From contig DATDOE010000071.1 of the NCBI GenBank assembly GCA_035293405.1, forward strand, positions 46,955 through 110,954: a DNA stretch of 64,000 nucleotides, read 5' to 3'. Every line of letters starts with the position of its first letter. Within the stretch, counting starts at the first letter, position 1. Under the pieces are notes generated by a model that saw nothing but the letters and a program-made list of their open reading frames with translations, was not told the DNA's origin and did no database searches. The DNA is from Gp6-AA40 sp035293405 (lineage in GTDB: Bacteria; Acidobacteriota; Vicinamibacteria; Vicinamibacterales; UBA2999). Made by a program: the position numbers and the translations under genes. Below, piece after piece: positions 37,856-46,594 of the stretch.

Positions 37856-39049
37856 ATGCCCTCGCACGCGGATGCCCGCTTCAACTGGCGCGACCCGCTC
37901 TTGCTCGAACAGCAGCTCACGGGCGACGAACGCATGGTGCGCGACACGGCACGCGCCTACTGTCAGGAGAAGCTCGCGCCGCGGGTGCTGGAAGCGTTTC
38001 GCAGCGAGCGGGAGGATGCGGCGGCGATCTACCGGGAGCTCGGCGAGCTCGACATGCTCGCCATGACCATGCCCGAGAAGTACGGCGGTGCCGGCCTCGG
38101 CTACGTGAGCTACGGCCTTGTCACGCGGGAGCTCGAGCGCGTCGATTCCGGTTACCGCTCGATGATGAGCGTGCAGGGCTCGCTGGTGATGACGCCGATC
38201 AACGAATTCGGCACGCCGGCACTGAAGCAGCACCTCCTGCCGAAGCTCGCGACCGGCGAGTGGATCGGCTGCTTCGGCCTGACTGAGCCGAATCACGGTT
38301 CCGACCCGGGCGGCATGATGACGCGTGCGAAGACCGTCGCCGGCGGATACGCGTTGACCGGAACAAAGTCGTGGATCACCAACAGTCCGATCGCTGACGT
38401 CTTCATCGTCTGGGCCAAAGACGATGCCGGGGACATTCGCGGGTTCGTGCTCGAGAAAGGCTGGACGGGGCTGAGCGCTCCGCCGATTCACGGCAAGGTC
38501 GGGCTGCGCACGAGCGTCACCGGCGAGATCGTGATGGACAACGTCTTCTGCCCGGAAGGGAACATGTTCCCGGAAGGGCGCGGGCTGAAAGGTCCCTTCA
38601 CCTGTTTGAACAGCGCGCGCTACGGCATCGCGTGGGGCGCGCTCGGGGCGGCGGAAGACTGCTGGCATCGCGCGCACGCCTACGTGATGGAGCGCACGCA
38701 GTTTGGACGGCCGCTCGCCGCCAATCAGCTGATTCAGAAAAAGCTGGCCGACATGCAGACCGAGATCGCGCTCGGCCTCCAGGCCTGCCTCCGCCTCGGA
38801 CGGATGAAAGACGAAGGGATCGCGGCGCCGGAGATCACGTCGATGCTGAAGCGCAATTCCGCCGGCAAGGCGCTCGACATCGCGCGCGCCGCCCGCGACA
38901 TGCTCGGCGGCAACGGGATCATCGACGAGTTCGGCGTCATCCGGCATCTCGTCAACCTCGAGGTCGTGAACACCTACGAAGGCACGCACGACGTTCATGC
39001 GCTCATCCTCGGCCGCGCGCAGACGGGCATCTCAGCCTTCTCGAATTAG
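37856..39049 (+). CDS. gcdH: Glutaryl-CoA dehydrogenase-like acyl-CoA dehydrogenase
   Basis: 397 residues. Full acyl-CoA dehydrogenase fold: N-terminal helices (FNWRDPLLLEQQLTGDERMVRDTAR), FAD/substrate motif WIGCFGLTEPNHGSDPGGM, middle beta domain (LTGTKSWITNSPIADVFIVWAK) and C-terminal helices with RTQFGRPLAANQLIQKKLADM. The end NTYEGTHDVHALILGRAQTGISAF carries the Glu of the catalytic YEG motif and is the glutaryl-CoA dehydrogenase signature. It would oxidise and decarboxylate glutaryl-CoA to crotonyl-CoA in lysine/tryptophan degradation, passing electrons to ETF. No pathway neighbours are present. Confidence 0.9.
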   Translation: MPSHADARFNWRDPLLLEQQLTGDERMVRDTARAYCQEKLAPRVLEAFRSEREDAAAIYRELGELDMLAMTMPEKYGGAGLGYVSYGLVTRELERVDSGYRSMMSVQGSLVMTPINEFGTPALKQHLLPKLATGEWIGCFGLTEPNHGSDPGGMMTRAKTVAGGYALTGTKSWITNSPIADVFIVWAKDDAGDIRGFVLEKGWTGLSAPPIHGKVGLRTSVTGEIVMDNVFCPEGNMFPEGRGLKGPFTCLNSARYGIAWGALGAAEDCWHRAHAYVMERTQFGRPLAANQLIQKKLADMQTEIALGLQACLRLGRMKDEGIAAPEITSMLKRNSAGKALDIARAARDMLGGNGIIDEFGVIRHLVNLEVVNTYEGTHDVHALILGRAQTGISAFSN

Positions 39050-39108
39050 GAAGGCCGGTGCTATTGTTGCCGCTGGCGTTTGGGGTGGACTGAGGGAGGA
39101 CGCGAACG

Positions 39109-40143
39109 ATGACGCGGTATTTACCGGCGGTGTTGTCGTGGACGGGTGCGTTCGTCATCGCCATCGGTGCTGCGCACGTCTCAGCCCAGTTGGCGCCGGC
39201 GTCACACCGCTCAGTGAGTGCCGCCGACGGGACGCGCGCGGCGTGGACGCCGCCACGAACTCCATGGGGAGATCCCGATCTGCAGGGGGCCTACACGAAC
39301 AAGTACGAGACCAGCACGCCGTTCGAGCGGCCGAAGGAATTCGAAGGGCGGCGGATTGAGAATGTCACGCGTGAAGAGCTCGTCGCCGCCGTGAAGAAGC
39401 GTCAGCAGGATACGCTCGCCCGCGCCAAGTACTTCGGCGGCGATCCCGAGGGCCTCATCGGCAATTCGGCCGAGTTCCGGGACATCTACGAGATCGAGCG
39501 CGGCAGCCGCCCCTGGTTCGTGATCGATCCAATCGACGGCCAGATCCCACCCATCTTGCCCGAAGCGCGCGCGCGGATCGCGGCCGAGCGCCGTCCCGCT
39601 GGCAGCTTCGGCGGCGGACCGCTCAACGCCCCCGAAGACTTCAGCCTCTTTGAACGCTGCATCACACGCGGCCTTCCCGCATCGATGCTGCCGGGACAGT
39701 ACGGAAACTCCTACGAGATTGTTCAGGCACCCGGGTTCGTGGCCATCCGCTACGAAATGGTGCACGAGACGCGCGTCATTCCCCTGACTCGTGGGCCGCA
39801 CGCCGGCAAAGCGATTACGCTCGACATGGGCGACGCTCGCGGGCACTGGGAGGGCGACACGCTGGTCGTGGAGACCACGAACTTCAAGGCACGAAGCACT
39901 TACAGAAATGCCAATCCCGCGACGTTGCGCCTCGTCGAGCGCTTCACCCGATCCGCGGCGGACACGGTGGAGTGGAGGGTGACGGTAGAGGATCCGTCGA
40001 CATGGGCCCGGCCATGGACATTTGCGATCCCGCTGACGATGAATGACAGCGAGGCGGTGTTCGAGTACGCCTGCCATGAAGGCAACCAGGGGATCCGGAA
40101 CATCCTGAGCGGGATCCGCACAGCCGAAAAAAACAAACAGTAG
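39109..40143 (+). CDS. Secreted GRWEGDTLVVE-family protein, member 4
   Basis: 344 residues with a signal peptide, then WTPPRTPWGDPDLQGAYTNKYE, FEGRRIENVTREELVAAVKKRQ, SLFERCITRGLPASMLPGQYGNSYEIVQAPGFVAIRYEM, the hallmark ARGHWEGDTLVVETTNF and a final YACHEGNQGIRNILSG. Closest in layout to member 1 (30473-31684), without its Arg/Gly tail. It begins a three-gene run with the DUF6152-like gene (16-bp gap) and member 5. Confidence 0.8.
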   Translation: MTRYLPAVLSWTGAFVIAIGAAHVSAQLAPASHRSVSAADGTRAAWTPPRTPWGDPDLQGAYTNKYETSTPFERPKEFEGRRIENVTREELVAAVKKRQQDTLARAKYFGGDPEGLIGNSAEFRDIYEIERGSRPWFVIDPIDGQIPPILPEARARIAAERRPAGSFGGGPLNAPEDFSLFERCITRGLPASMLPGQYGNSYEIVQAPGFVAIRYEMVHETRVIPLTRGPHAGKAITLDMGDARGHWEGDTLVVETTNFKARSTYRNANPATLRLVERFTRSAADTVEWRVTVEDPSTWARPWTFAIPLTMNDSEAVFEYACHEGNQGIRNILSGIRTAEKNKQ

Positions 40144-40159
40144 AGCGGAGGAAAGACTC

Positions 40160-40609
40160 ATGCACAGGGCCTTCGCCGCCGCAGCGCTTGTAGCCGGGTG
40201 CATCTGCCTCACCGCCGCGGCAGCGGGCGCCCACCACTCTGTCGTCGCCAACTTCGATCAGAGCAAGTCGGTGACGGTGACCGGCCGGATCAAAGAGCTC
40301 GACATGCGCAACCCGCACTCGCAGATCACGCTCGACGTGCCGCCGCCCGCTGGCGGCGCAGCCGTGGAGTGGTTCATCGAGTGGTCCGACGTGAACTCGC
40401 TGATCCGCCGCAGCGTGCCGTATGACCAGCTGAAGGTCGGCGACCAGGTGACGATTACCGTCAGCCCGAGCCGGCGGTTTCCGAACGTCGGCTACTTCCG
40501 CCAGGCGGTCCTCCCCGGCGGAAAGGTCCTGCGCGACTGCGGCTTCGGCGCCTTCCGCCGGAGCGTCGCCCGGGGGTCGACCGAGATCGACTGCGGAGAC
40601 CAGCGATGA
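40160..40609 (+). CDS. DUF6152-like small secreted protein
   Basis: 149 residues; GGAGGAAAG precedes the ATG. Sec signal ending GAHHS, then VTVTGRIKELDMRNPHSQITLDVPPP and a beta domain (AVEWFIEWSDVNSLIRRS, LKVGDQVTITVSPSRRFP). Same family as 36234-36614, with two Cys near the C-terminus. Its stop overlaps the next start (ATGA, 40606-40609), so it is translated together with a GRWEGDTLVVE relative. Confidence 0.82.
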   Translation: MHRAFAAAALVAGCICLTAAAAGAHHSVVANFDQSKSVTVTGRIKELDMRNPHSQITLDVPPPAGGAAVEWFIEWSDVNSLIRRSVPYDQLKVGDQVTITVSPSRRFPNVGYFRQAVLPGGKVLRDCGFGAFRRSVARGSTEIDCGDQR

Positions 40610-41292
40610 CGTGGATCGGCGCCTCAGCGATCGGGCTGGTGGTGCTCGCGTCGGCTCTGCCGTCGGCGGCGCAGGGTACGCGCGCCGACCTTGACGGCGT
40701 CTGGATCCTGGCGGACTCGGCGACGTTCGAACACCTCGAGCTGACACCGGCCGGGGAAGCGGGACGCGCGAAATACGACTACGTGATGAATGACCCTGGG
40801 ATGAAGTGCATCCCCGCCAGCATCACACGTGTGATGCACACGCCCTCACCGCCAATCGAGATCCGCCAGCACACCGACCACGTCGAGATCAACTACGAGT
40901 TCATGGACGTGCACCGGCGCGTCCCGACCAACCGCGGCGTGGCCGCGAACGACGTTCCCTACGCCGTCGCGATGCATCCACATCTTGGACGGTCGGTGGC
41001 CCGCTACGAGAAAGAGACACTGGTCATCGAGACCGTGGACGTCGGCGCGGGCGTGCACGACACGCTCGGAATGCCTGGCCTGCCACAGTCGAACCAGATG
41101 CGCACGGTGGAACGCTTCGTGGCCAACGGCAATCGGATGGCGATCGCCGTCACTCATGACGACCCCGTCTTCTACGTGAAACCTTACGTGGCGACGTTCT
41201 CATATCTGCGGCTCCCCGAGGGCAAGATCCTTCCATGGGACTGTACGCCCGAAGAGGCCAGTTACGAGCGGTTCATTCCAAAACAGAAATAG
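40606..41292 (+). CDS. Secreted GRWEGDTLVVE-family protein, member 5 (diverged)
   Basis: 228 residues, ATGA-coupled to the DUF6152-like gene. Signal peptide, ADLDGVWILADSATFEHLELTPAGEAGRAKYDYVMNDPGMKCIPAS, VEINYEFMDVHR, and a divergent hallmark VARYEKETLVIETVDVG in place of GRWEGDTLVVE; then MRTVERFVANGNRMAIAVTHDDP and WDCTPEEAS. The pairing with DUF6152 mirrors 35418-36614 on the other strand. Confidence 0.72.
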   Translation: MTWIGASAIGLVVLASALPSAAQGTRADLDGVWILADSATFEHLELTPAGEAGRAKYDYVMNDPGMKCIPASITRVMHTPSPPIEIRQHTDHVEINYEFMDVHRRVPTNRGVAANDVPYAVAMHPHLGRSVARYEKETLVIETVDVGAGVHDTLGMPGLPQSNQMRTVERFVANGNRMAIAVTHDDPVFYVKPYVATFSYLRLPEGKILPWDCTPEEASYERFIPKQK

Positions 41293-41323
41293 AATGAACT
41301 TCTGCACGAATGCGTACGAATAA

Positions 41324-41353
41324 AAGGGGCGAGCCCCGCCGGGCCCGCCCCTT
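41324..41353. terminator. Hairpin terminator between convergent genes
   Basis: AAGGGGCG (41324-41331) pairs perfectly with CGCCCCTT (41346-41353) around a 14-base GC-rich loop, flanked by AATA before and TTCAC after. No long T tract is seen, but its place after the stop at 41292, and facing the receptor gene ending at 41515, suits a bidirectional terminator. Confidence 0.5.
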
Positions 41354-41392
41354 CACAACTGCCTGCTGCCTACGCCTGTTGCCCGCTTCCTA

Positions 41393-41452
41393 GAGATCCG
41401 CCGTTGCGTTGAAGCGCACGAAGTGCGCGTTCAGGATCGACGGTGCACCTTT
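41393..41452 (-). pseudogene. Possible relic of a receptor C-terminus
   Basis: On the minus strand this stretch reads GAPSILNAHFVRFNATADL followed by TAG (41390-41392). The pattern aromatic-x-R-F-N-x-x-x-D-hydrophobic-stop resembles the last beta strand of Oar-like receptors, and the intact receptor upstream ends FMRLNVQLDF. It may be the tail of a lost tandem copy. Too short for certainty. Confidence 0.2.
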
Positions 41453-41514
41453 GTCGTCGCGCCAACTCACAGCCGATGTTCGCGAACGCTGTGTGCTTCT
41501 CACTCCGGCTCCGA

Positions 41515-44500
41515 TCAGAAATCCAACTGCACATTGAGCCGCATGAATCGCGGCAGCAGCACGGCCGTCGGCTGCAGCCATCGCGCCCCGTTCGTCACGG
41601 GGTCGTACACCGTCTCGTACGTCGTCGCCGTGTTGGTGTTGAACAGGTTGTAGAGGTCCAGACCTACGTTCGCCTTGGATCTGCCGAACCGCAGGACCTT
41701 TGCGAAGCGCATGTCCACGACGTTGATGCGGTCACCGTACACCGCACCCGGCAGCACAAGGTCCACGTCCTGAGTGGCCAACCCGGGGGCCAGCGGTCGT
41801 CCCGTTATGGTCTGGAACTGCCCGGCCGCGGGCCCGGTCGCCGTCATGCGATAAGTCGCTGACCTTGACGCGCCGTTCGTGCCGGGGTTGGCGCCCGGCT
41901 GCGCATTGGCTTGCGAGCGGAAGATGGCGCTGACGAGGACGTCCACCTTCGGCACGGTGTAGGAGCCGAGCCCGCGGACGCTGGTCAGCCAGGGCTCCGC
42001 GACGTCGCAGCTGCGCTGACCATCAACGATGCCCAAGTTGGCAATCGGGACGAGGGCCGTCCCGAGCGTGGGGGCCATCGGCCGTCCGAACCGCCCGATC
42101 AGGGAGTCGCAGGTGTCGTTCACTCCGCGGCCGGTGCTGGTGCCGCCCTGAACCACCAGGCCCCACCGCGTCCGGGCGTTGAACGACAGGTCGATGCCGT
42201 GCCAGTAGTGCGTTTCGTCACCAAAGTCGTCGGTGGTCGTGTAGTACGAGTCCGTCGCGCCAAGGGCGCTCCGAGTGTTACGCGTGAGGAATGTGACCGG
42301 GTATCCGCCTCCATTGGGGAGAGCCGGGTTCAGGGGTGCGGTTATGGTGACCTCGTCGTAGTCCGCGGCCGTGAGCGCGCGGTTGTGGGTGAGGAAGAAG
42401 TTGCTCCACACCCGCCGGTTGTAGCTGACCTCCAGCGCGACCTGCGGCGCGATTTCCTGCTGCACGCTGACGCCGTACTGCCAATCGCGATTGCGCGTGC
42501 CCCAACCCTCGAGCACATCGGGATTGACGGTGGTGGTCTGGTTGAAGGAGCCCCAGTTGAGGGCCGACCACGCACCGCACTCGCCGTTGGCCAATGGATT
42601 CAGGAAGTTGCATTCGGCCACGCGATTCCCGTTGGGATCCGACCATGAGCGATTGATCGAGGTCACGAGCGTCGACCCGGCATTGCTGATGGTGTACGCA
42701 TCCCCGGTCCACGCGCCCTGGAGGTACTGCGCGACATTCACCTTGAGCGCCGTCTTGCCGTTGCCAAAGACATCGTAGGCAGCGCCCATCCGGGGCGTGA
42801 TGTCGTGGTAGCCCTTCACGCCATCGGTGCGCGGAAGCAGGAACGGGCCACCGAACTCGTTGTCGGCGACAATGCCGTTCTCGCCAGCCGGTGCCCAGCT
42901 CGAGGCCGTCTCGTACCGCAAGGCGCCCTGGAGCGTCAGCCGCTTACGCGTGTACTGGTCCTGGATGAACACGGCGTTGTAGAGGAGGCTGTTGCTGGTC
43001 TGGTTCGGTCCCACCCGCTGCGACAGCTGATTCGGCTGGGTGTTGTTGAACCGGTAGCTGATCTGCCGGCCGACGGAGGTCGTGTTCCGGTTCGACATGT
43101 AACCGGCCTGGTAGCCCCACTTCATGTTGTGGCTGCCGGAGACGTAGGACATCGCGCCCCGGAAGGTGGCGTGTTTCTGGTTGCTCGACGGCGCCGGATT
43201 GAAGCCGCGATAGATGAAGTTGGCGAAGGGCACCCCGGCATTGGTGGATTGCTCGGTGACGGGGATGAAGTCGGTCAACACACCGTGGGGTCGTGGGTCG
43301 CCGTTGTCGGTATAGAACGCCGAATAGCCGGTCTCCAATAGCACGTGATTCGAGAACGGCGACGTCCACGACGCCTGCATAATCTTCGCGGGCGCGTCCC
43401 AGATGGATCCGGACTCGGGCGACACCGTGGCCGTGCCCGGGGTCACGCCAGGGCCAGACGCCACCCAGCCGTCACCGGGAGCCCGGCACTGATCCCCGCC
43501 TTCCGTGTAGGCGCCTCCGCTGCAGTTCTTCGTGTAATCGATGTAGAACCCGAACTTGTTCTTTTGGGTCGCCTGCCAGGTGAGGCGGGCGGCGTTCAGA
43601 GTCTTGGAGGTGGAGTTTCGTACGCTCGGGGTCTGGGCTCTCACCCAGGTCCAGGCGTTCGGGTCGCCCGCGTTCTGGTTGGCGTACAGGTTCTGCTGCT
43701 CCTGATACGTCCCGATGGCGCGCGAGTTGGCGAAGAACCACACGCGGTCGCGCAGAATGGGTCCGCCGACGGCGAGATTGGCGTCGTAGCTCTTGATGAG
43801 CGCTGGCTGCTCCCTGAAAGGTGGAGTCAACGAGCGCAGGTGGTCGTCGATGTTGCTCGACTGCCCCCACTTGCCGGCGTAGCTGGTGAAGCCGGTCCCG
43901 CTGAACGTGTTGCCGCCGGTCTTCGGGATGATGTTGAAGGCCGGGCCGCCGCGATCCGCCTCGCCCAAGCCGCCGGAAATGGCGACTTGCACTTCCGAGG
44001 AGTTCGACATGTCGTACAGATATCCGGACACGCCGCCGCCGTTGCCTGGCGCGCCCACGCTCATCCCGTCGAGTTGGATGAGCCCTTCGGTACTCCGCCC
44101 GCCGCGCGCCGAGAAGAAGTTGTTGATGGTTGCCGCGCCGCCTCCGAAGCCCGTGGCTTGAATCGCCGGAATGGCCGCAATGTAGTTGCCATAGCTTCGC
44201 GACGCCGGAAGCGCGCGCACGATGTCTCCGTCGATGACCGTTTGCTGGCGCGCGGTCTGGACGTCCACTACCGGCGACTCACCGGTCACGGTGATGGACT
44301 CCTCGAGAGCCCCCACTCGCATCTCCGCACCAATGGTCATGACGCCACCGCCCGACAGCTCGACGTCCTCGCGCACGACGGTGGCGAAGCCGGGCAGCGT
44401 GAAGGTGACTTTGTAGGTGCCGGGTGGCAGATCCGGAATGCGATACTGCCCGGTGTCGTCGGTCACGCCGGTGCGGACCTTGGTGATGAGCGCCGGACTC

Positions 44501-44640
44501 GACGCCTCGATCGTGACACCCGGGAGCACGGCACCGGATGTGTCGCGCACGGTGCCGGCGAGACTTTGCGCGCTCGCCAGGCTGGGGACCGCGCCGACGA
44601 TAACCATCACCACCAACACTCGGATCAGCAGTCGATTCAT
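41515..44640 (-). CDS. Oar-like TonB-dependent outer membrane receptor
   Basis: 1041 residues from the ATG at 44640 (GGAGG 9 nt upstream), starting a signal peptide cut near SLASAQS. Carboxypeptidase-regulatory domain (SLAGTVRDTSGAVLPGVTIEASSP, GTYKVTFTLPGF), a TonB plug (SITVTGESPVVDVQTAR, ATINNFFSARGGRSTEGLIQLDGMSV, SSEVQVAISGGLGEADRGGPAFNIIPKTGGNTFSG) and a large barrel ending FMRLNVQLDF. Typical full-length Acidobacteria receptor for large or complexed ligands. Monocistronic. Confidence 0.92.
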   Translation of the reverse strand: MNRLLIRVLVVMVIVGAVPSLASAQSLAGTVRDTSGAVLPGVTIEASSPALITKVRTGVTDDTGQYRIPDLPPGTYKVTFTLPGFATVVREDVELSGGGVMTIGAEMRVGALEESITVTGESPVVDVQTARQQTVIDGDIVRALPASRSYGNYIAAIPAIQATGFGGGAATINNFFSARGGRSTEGLIQLDGMSVGAPGNGGGVSGYLYDMSNSSEVQVAISGGLGEADRGGPAFNIIPKTGGNTFSGTGFTSYAGKWGQSSNIDDHLRSLTPPFREQPALIKSYDANLAVGGPILRDRVWFFANSRAIGTYQEQQNLYANQNAGDPNAWTWVRAQTPSVRNSTSKTLNAARLTWQATQKNKFGFYIDYTKNCSGGAYTEGGDQCRAPGDGWVASGPGVTPGTATVSPESGSIWDAPAKIMQASWTSPFSNHVLLETGYSAFYTDNGDPRPHGVLTDFIPVTEQSTNAGVPFANFIYRGFNPAPSSNQKHATFRGAMSYVSGSHNMKWGYQAGYMSNRNTTSVGRQISYRFNNTQPNQLSQRVGPNQTSNSLLYNAVFIQDQYTRKRLTLQGALRYETASSWAPAGENGIVADNEFGGPFLLPRTDGVKGYHDITPRMGAAYDVFGNGKTALKVNVAQYLQGAWTGDAYTISNAGSTLVTSINRSWSDPNGNRVAECNFLNPLANGECGAWSALNWGSFNQTTTVNPDVLEGWGTRNRDWQYGVSVQQEIAPQVALEVSYNRRVWSNFFLTHNRALTAADYDEVTITAPLNPALPNGGGYPVTFLTRNTRSALGATDSYYTTTDDFGDETHYWHGIDLSFNARTRWGLVVQGGTSTGRGVNDTCDSLIGRFGRPMAPTLGTALVPIANLGIVDGQRSCDVAEPWLTSVRGLGSYTVPKVDVLVSAIFRSQANAQPGANPGTNGASRSATYRMTATGPAAGQFQTITGRPLAPGLATQDVDLVLPGAVYGDRINVVDMRFAKVLRFGRSKANVGLDLYNLFNTNTATTYETVYDPVTNGARWLQPTAVLLPRFMRLNVQLDF

Positions 44641-44778
44641 GAACAAAAACCTCCAGGATGTCGCGACTGCGCGGACTATGGCTCCTTCGACCACGAGTGT
44701 CAAGGAAGGCGTCTGCACTAATCTGGTGGGACTGGAGCGTTCAGCCGACAGGCGGAAGCGCTCGATTCAGGGTAGGTG

Positions 44779-46593
44779 ATGGGGAGCATTGAACCGCGTC
44801 CTGGCCAGGTGCCGTTTCAGGCACATCTCGAACTTCTCCAATTCTTCCTGGCCCATCGCGACGACATCGTCGAGCGAATACAAGGGGTGCTGAACGCCCA
44901 ACGAAAGCCGATCGAATACCTGCAAGACGGTTCCCTTCTGCTTCGTCACTTTGAGGATTGCTTCTTCACACTCAGTGGCGTCACCCAGAGCCAATCGCAC
45001 CTGAGAGGTCAGCTGGAAGAAGCGCATTGGGCCAGTGGATTCAGGCCTCGTGAGATTCCGGGATTGCACAATGGCTTGATCGATCCGGCGGAGATGATGA
45101 TGCGCGCCTTCTATTTGTGGCGGCAGACGCGTTGGCCGGGTCGCAATGGTCGAGTCCGTTACGCGCACACGCTGTTCAACGTGTATGTGATCCAGCGCCT
45201 GGAGCTTTTGAGTCTGCGCCTGTGGGATGCCCCTCGACTCGCTCCGCTCGCTCGGGGCGATCGGCTCTCGCAACTTCAAGGCGTGCTCGACCGGCTGTGG
45301 ACAAACACACCGGCCGATCAGCCGGTGCTCGTGCGAGACGCGCGATGGCTGATCCAGTTGGCACAGAGCCCCGCGACCGATGACTTGGGGGCCTATTTCG
45401 AAGTCGCGGAAAAAATCGCAGAGACCCTTTCGGAAGCGGATCGGATCGAGATCCACAAAGCCGGCGTTCGAATGACGGCCGGGCACTTGCGTTCACAGAT
45501 TCGCTACCACTCCCTGAAGAAGGCTGTGTCCCTTAAGGCGGTGTCTCTTAAGGCGGTGTCTCTTGATGACACGAGCCTGGTTCTGAGCACTCGCAACACC
45601 AACGCCCTTGATTTCGCGCTGCTGATTCAAGAGCTCGTACCGCTGCTCGAGGCGTACGAACACGCCTGGCAGAGCGGAGATGGTCCGAAGCGGCTCGAAT
45701 TGGCAGACGCCATTTGTCAGGGCATCTCTCCGGATCCAGAGTTATTCCTGAATCGCGTCGCGCTGTTGGGTGCTTACAGCATGATCGAGCATCTTTTTGT
45801 CACGACGGATCGCGATGGGCACGTCGCGTATACCCCCATGGGACGGCGGCACGTTCAGCTGCTCCAGGAATACGAAGCACGGATCGGTCGCGTGTCGAAG
45901 CCGCTGTATGACGATTGTCCGCACTTCCGGCCGATTGACGGCGCCTATTCTCCATACGGCGTCCTGTACGGGTTTTCATCCAATCTCATGGAACATATGG
46001 CGCTCAAGACCTCAACGCCCGATGCCGCCACACACTTTGGTCTTGAAGATGTCTTCGTCGGAGGGGGCGCCAACAAGCTCGCGTGGGTGAGCGGCTGGCG
46101 GAAGTTGCCGCACCTCACACGGGAAGTGGAAACGCAGTTCGACTACCCGCAACAGTTTGCCGAAGACGTTTACGCTCGGATCGAGGACGCGCTGCGCAGA
46201 CGCGTTGCCGATGCCGAGGCGAACGCTGTTGTTCGGACCGGGCGCCTCTTCATCCTGCCCGGGGATCATCGACAGGCTGATTCGGAGGCGTCGCTGCTTC
46301 CGGATCTTCCGGTCCGGTACATCGGATCGTCGGACAGGCAGCTCGTGGCTGCGCACAAGGCTGAGTACTCTGACGAGCCGCATCTCTTGAGCGATCGGCG
46401 AGAGGGGCGGTGCGTTGTCAGTTATGAGACGCCGGGCGGATGGGTGGCCATTACGAAGGCGATCCTCACTGAAGTCTTAGGGGCGGGACGCGACGTGAAG
46501 ATTGTCGGGCCGCCCCCTGTGGCCGTTGGAGTGCTGACGTTGATGTGTCCCAATCTGGTTGTTGCGGACGGGGTCAGATCCCCGATCCAGTAG
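44779..46593 (+). CDS. Unrecognised 604-residue cytoplasmic protein
   Basis: I do not recognise the family. The GTG-ATG pair gives starts at 44776 or 44779. No signal peptide or membrane segment. It is rich in helices with several Trp/Tyr/His clusters (HWASGFRPREIPGLHNGLID, YSPYGVLYGFSSNLMEHMAL, LEDVFVGGGANKLAWVSGWR), and the C-terminal part (GRLFILPGDHRQ, VSYETPGGWVAITKAIL) may be a beta-rich domain. Two oddities: a REP-like element read in frame (45230-45258, residues APRLAPLAR), and a 15-nt tandem repeat coding VSLKA-VSLKA-VSLDD. Base composition is less GC-biased than the neighbours, with more AT-ending codons, so it may be acquired. The next gene follows at once. Confidence 0.6.
   Translation: MGSIEPRPGQVPFQAHLELLQFFLAHRDDIVERIQGVLNAQRKPIEYLQDGSLLLRHFEDCFFTLSGVTQSQSHLRGQLEEAHWASGFRPREIPGLHNGLIDPAEMMMRAFYLWRQTRWPGRNGRVRYAHTLFNVYVIQRLELLSLRLWDAPRLAPLARGDRLSQLQGVLDRLWTNTPADQPVLVRDARWLIQLAQSPATDDLGAYFEVAEKIAETLSEADRIEIHKAGVRMTAGHLRSQIRYHSLKKAVSLKAVSLKAVSLDDTSLVLSTRNTNALDFALLIQELVPLLEAYEHAWQSGDGPKRLELADAICQGISPDPELFLNRVALLGAYSMIEHLFVTTDRDGHVAYTPMGRRHVQLLQEYEARIGRVSKPLYDDCPHFRPIDGAYSPYGVLYGFSSNLMEHMALKTSTPDAATHFGLEDVFVGGGANKLAWVSGWRKLPHLTREVETQFDYPQQFAEDVYARIEDALRRRVADAEANAVVRTGRLFILPGDHRQADSEASLLPDLPVRYIGSSDRQLVAAHKAEYSDEPHLLSDRREGRCVVSYETPGGWVAITKAILTEVLGAGRDVKIVGPPPVAVGVLTLMCPNLVVADGVRSPIQ
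45230..45258. repeat. REP-like short palindromic element, copy 3, inside a CDS
   Basis: CCCCTCGACTCGCTCCGCTC followed by GCTCGGGGC, an extended version of the elements at 9037-9059 and 16851-16874. Both ends (CCCC...GGGG) can pair. It is read through in frame in the unrecognised 604-residue protein, adding APRLAPLAR. Confidence 0.45.
45526..45570 (+). repeat. 15-bp in-frame tandem repeat
   Basis: Units GTGTCCCTTAAGGCG and GTGTCTCTTAAGGCG, then a partial third GTGTCTCTTGATGAC. Each encodes VSLKA or a variant from residue 250 of the surrounding protein. Replication slippage of a 15-bp unit keeps the frame; copy number may vary between strains. Confidence 0.75.
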
Positions 46594-46594
46594 G

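Noticed and set aside
37745..38998. 417-codon minus-strand frame over the acyl-CoA dehydrogenase
   Set aside because: Antisense shadow; the plus strand shows the full catalytic fold.
45526..45570. Tandem repeat as a CRISPR or attachment-site signal
   Set aside because: Units are 15 bp, contiguous without spacers and in frame with the coding sequence, so replication slippage explains them.
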